This document shows, piece after piece, positions 20,183 to 21,245 of a stretch of 21,245 nucleotides of DNA. The translations under genes and the position numbers were made by a program. The notes under the pieces were generated by a model, which saw nothing but the letters and a program-made list of their open reading frames with translations, ran no database searches and was not told the DNA's origin. Position 1 is the first letter of the stretch; every line of letters begins with the position of its first letter. The stretch spans positions 1 to 21,245 of the forward strand of contig CAZMRK010000550.1 in the NCBI GenBank assembly GCA_964568355.1, in the 5' to 3' direction. Source of the stretch: JAJPJX01 sp964568355 (GTDB taxonomy: Bacteria > Acidobacteriota > Terriglobia > Bryobacterales > Bryobacteraceae).

Positions 20183-21245
20183 CTAGAAGAGTTCGACATT
20201 GTCGCCTAAGTCGTCGCCGGACTTATCCGGCAGTTCCACCGCAGCAGGTGGGATCTCGCCGGAAGCGCCGCCCGCTGCCGCGCCATGGACTGCCCGCTCC
20301 GCTTCCATGGTGTAGCGGACCTCGTGGCGGGCGACCGTCTCGGCATCGCAGCCGAGGCCGCCCTCGGGAGCGATCATCGAGATAACCTCCTCCAGTTGCC
20401 GCAGCGCAGCGTCGAAAACCTGTTCGGCGCGACGGTGGATGTCGATCCGGGAAGCAGCTTCCTCCAGATCGTTTCCCAGCGCCCTGGATGCCGCATCGAT
20501 CATCCCCCACTGCTCCTCGATCTGACGGCGGATCCCGGCGATCCGGGAGGTGCAGGCGAGCAGTTCGCGCCGGAGGACATCGGACGAGCTGCCTTCATCT
20601 CCGGCAACATGCGCCGTCAGCCCTTTTGCCCCTTCTGAAAGGGAGCGGAGGTGCGATGCTACAGGCCCAATCCACTGCGGGGTATCTCCGGTGATTTCCT
20701 GAATCTTCCCCGCAAGCACCCCCAGCGCCGCGCCTTCCGAACCAATGTGAGAAGTCTTGATCTGGGCATTCAGGGCCACGATGTTCATGGCAAACCCGGT
20801 ATTCTCGATCTGATTTGCGAATTCCGCCATGTGGTTGATACCGGAGATCGCAGATCGGACCGTCTGCGACAGCCGCTGGGAGGATTCATCGTATTGCCCA
20901 AACTTACTGCCCACTTCCCGCAGGCGGGACTCTACCTCATCCAGCACCGAATTCCCCTGGCTGTCGGTGGCTCGCACCATCTCCCGTGTATCCGTGGAGA
21001 TGGCTGCAGTCTGACCGGCGACTGCGTGCAGGCTCTCCAGAATGCTGGCCACGGCCGTTACCAGGGCGCTGCGCGTATGGCGAAGCTGTGCGGCCTGTAA
21101 GCGCGAGCTGTTTACCGCGAAGTGCACATCTTCCCGGCTGGGCCCGGGGCTGCCCAGCCGGCCCGCAATCTCTTGAAAAGCCTCGCAGATGTGCTCCGTC
21201 TGCTGACGGGTGATGTCTTGGAACTGCATGGACGTGACCAGTTGG
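20183..21245 (-). CDS. Chemoreceptor (MCP) signalling domain, C-terminal part, diverged
   Basis: The frame is open to the window edge (QLVTS before the first Met at 21229), so this is the C-terminal part of a longer protein; about 353 residues are visible. It is a long helical, coiled-coil-prone protein. Its hairpin tip region, MNIVALNAQIKTSHIGSEGA, matches the MCP tip pattern (ILALNAAIEAARAGEQGRG) only in part; the usual G-E-Q-G-R-G-F-A-V-V-A stretch is replaced by GSEGAALGVLAGKIQEIT. Near the end comes RYTMEAERAVHG, then a flexible Ala/Gly/Pro linker and the acidic tail DKSGDDLGDNVELF. No membrane segment is visible in this part. It precedes cheD on the same strand. The tail may dock a partner; this is inference from position and from memory of similar receptors. 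Confidence 0.78.
   Translation of the reverse strand, partial: QLVTSMQFQDITRQQTEHICEAFQEIAGRLGSPGPSREDVHFAVNSSRLQAAQLRHTRSALVTAVASILESLHAVAGQTAAISTDTREMVRATDSQGNSVLDEVESRLREVGSKFGQYDESSQRLSQTVRSAISGINHMAEFANQIENTGFAMNIVALNAQIKTSHIGSEGAALGVLAGKIQEITGDTPQWIGPVASHLRSLSEGAKGLTAHVAGDEGSSSDVLRRELLACTSRIAGIRRQIEEQWGMIDAASRALGNDLEEAASRIDIHRRAEQVFDAALRQLEEVISMIAPEGGLGCDAETVARHEVRYTMEAERAVHGAAAGGASGEIPPAAVELPDKSGDDLGDNVELF

Noticed and set aside
1..21245. tRNA, rRNA, CRISPR array, intact insertion sequence, cobalamin riboswitch
   Set aside because: None was recognised on reading both strands; a riboswitch for the cobalt genes would lie upstream of the window.

Overview
The window is a GC-rich, gene-dense stretch of ordinary bacterial chromosome from a Gram-negative-type cell. 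Evidence for that cell type is the Sec and Tat signal peptides, a cell-surface glycosidase, an ECF sigma factor with a membrane anti-sigma factor, and a chemoreceptor with CheD. The gene set and several local habits fit Acidobacteria, most likely the Solibacter/Bryobacter side: ATGA-overlapped operons, small basic Lys/Arg-rich proteins, VCBS surface proteins, DUF3106, and a DksA-like protein of the EEDQAQ type. That placement is inference from family memory; there is no rRNA or marker gene here to settle it. No tRNA, rRNA, CRISPR array, intact insertion sequence or prophage gene was found.

Layout. Positions 1-1865 (+) hold the end of an ECF-type cobalt importer, cbiM(partial)-cbiQ-cbiO, overlapped or abutting. 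A small basic protein (1890-2174, -) faces it. Next on the + strand comes dtd overlapped with a GHMP kinase that resembles plant glucuronokinase. Then come purM-purN (overlapped), a secreted GH29 alpha-L-fucosidase and a secreted VCBS/FG-GAP repeat protein. About 520 bases without a convincing gene (8323-8841) carry hairpins and look like a decayed or repeated element. The + strand continues with rpiB, glgA (glycogen synthase) and trxA, which ends in a hairpin-plus-T-tract terminator that overlaps the stop codon of the convergent dksA-like gene.

From 15742 down to 11231 the minus strand carries a compact run: thpR, plsY, gpsA, an ECF sigma factor, its zinc-finger anti-sigma factor, a secreted DUF3106 protein, and a DksA/TraR-type regulator after a 182-base gap. 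The first six are nearly gap-free. This puts two phospholipid-precursor enzymes (GpsA, PlsY) in line with an envelope-stress type regulatory trio.

Divergent from thpR, with only 20 bases between the start codons, is a 3-methyladenine DNA glycosylase (+). It is followed by a stand-alone receiver-like protein whose phospho-acceptor Asp position reads Glu; this gene has its own extended -10 promoter. The rest is on the minus strand: a Tat-exported DUF362 protein with an extra C-terminal sandwich domain, a secreted LolA-like protein, a CheD deamidase, and the C-terminal part of a chemoreceptor that runs off the window edge.

Most genes are textbook housekeeping or surface functions. No complete new system stands out. 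The points most worth a second look are the glucuronokinase-like kinase, the Asp-to-Glu receiver, the divergent chemoreceptor/CheD pair with its acidic DNVELF tail, the sigma/anti-sigma/DUF3106 trio coupled to lipid genes, and a -10-like hexamer placed 6-7 bases before several start codons, which suggests leaderless transcripts.
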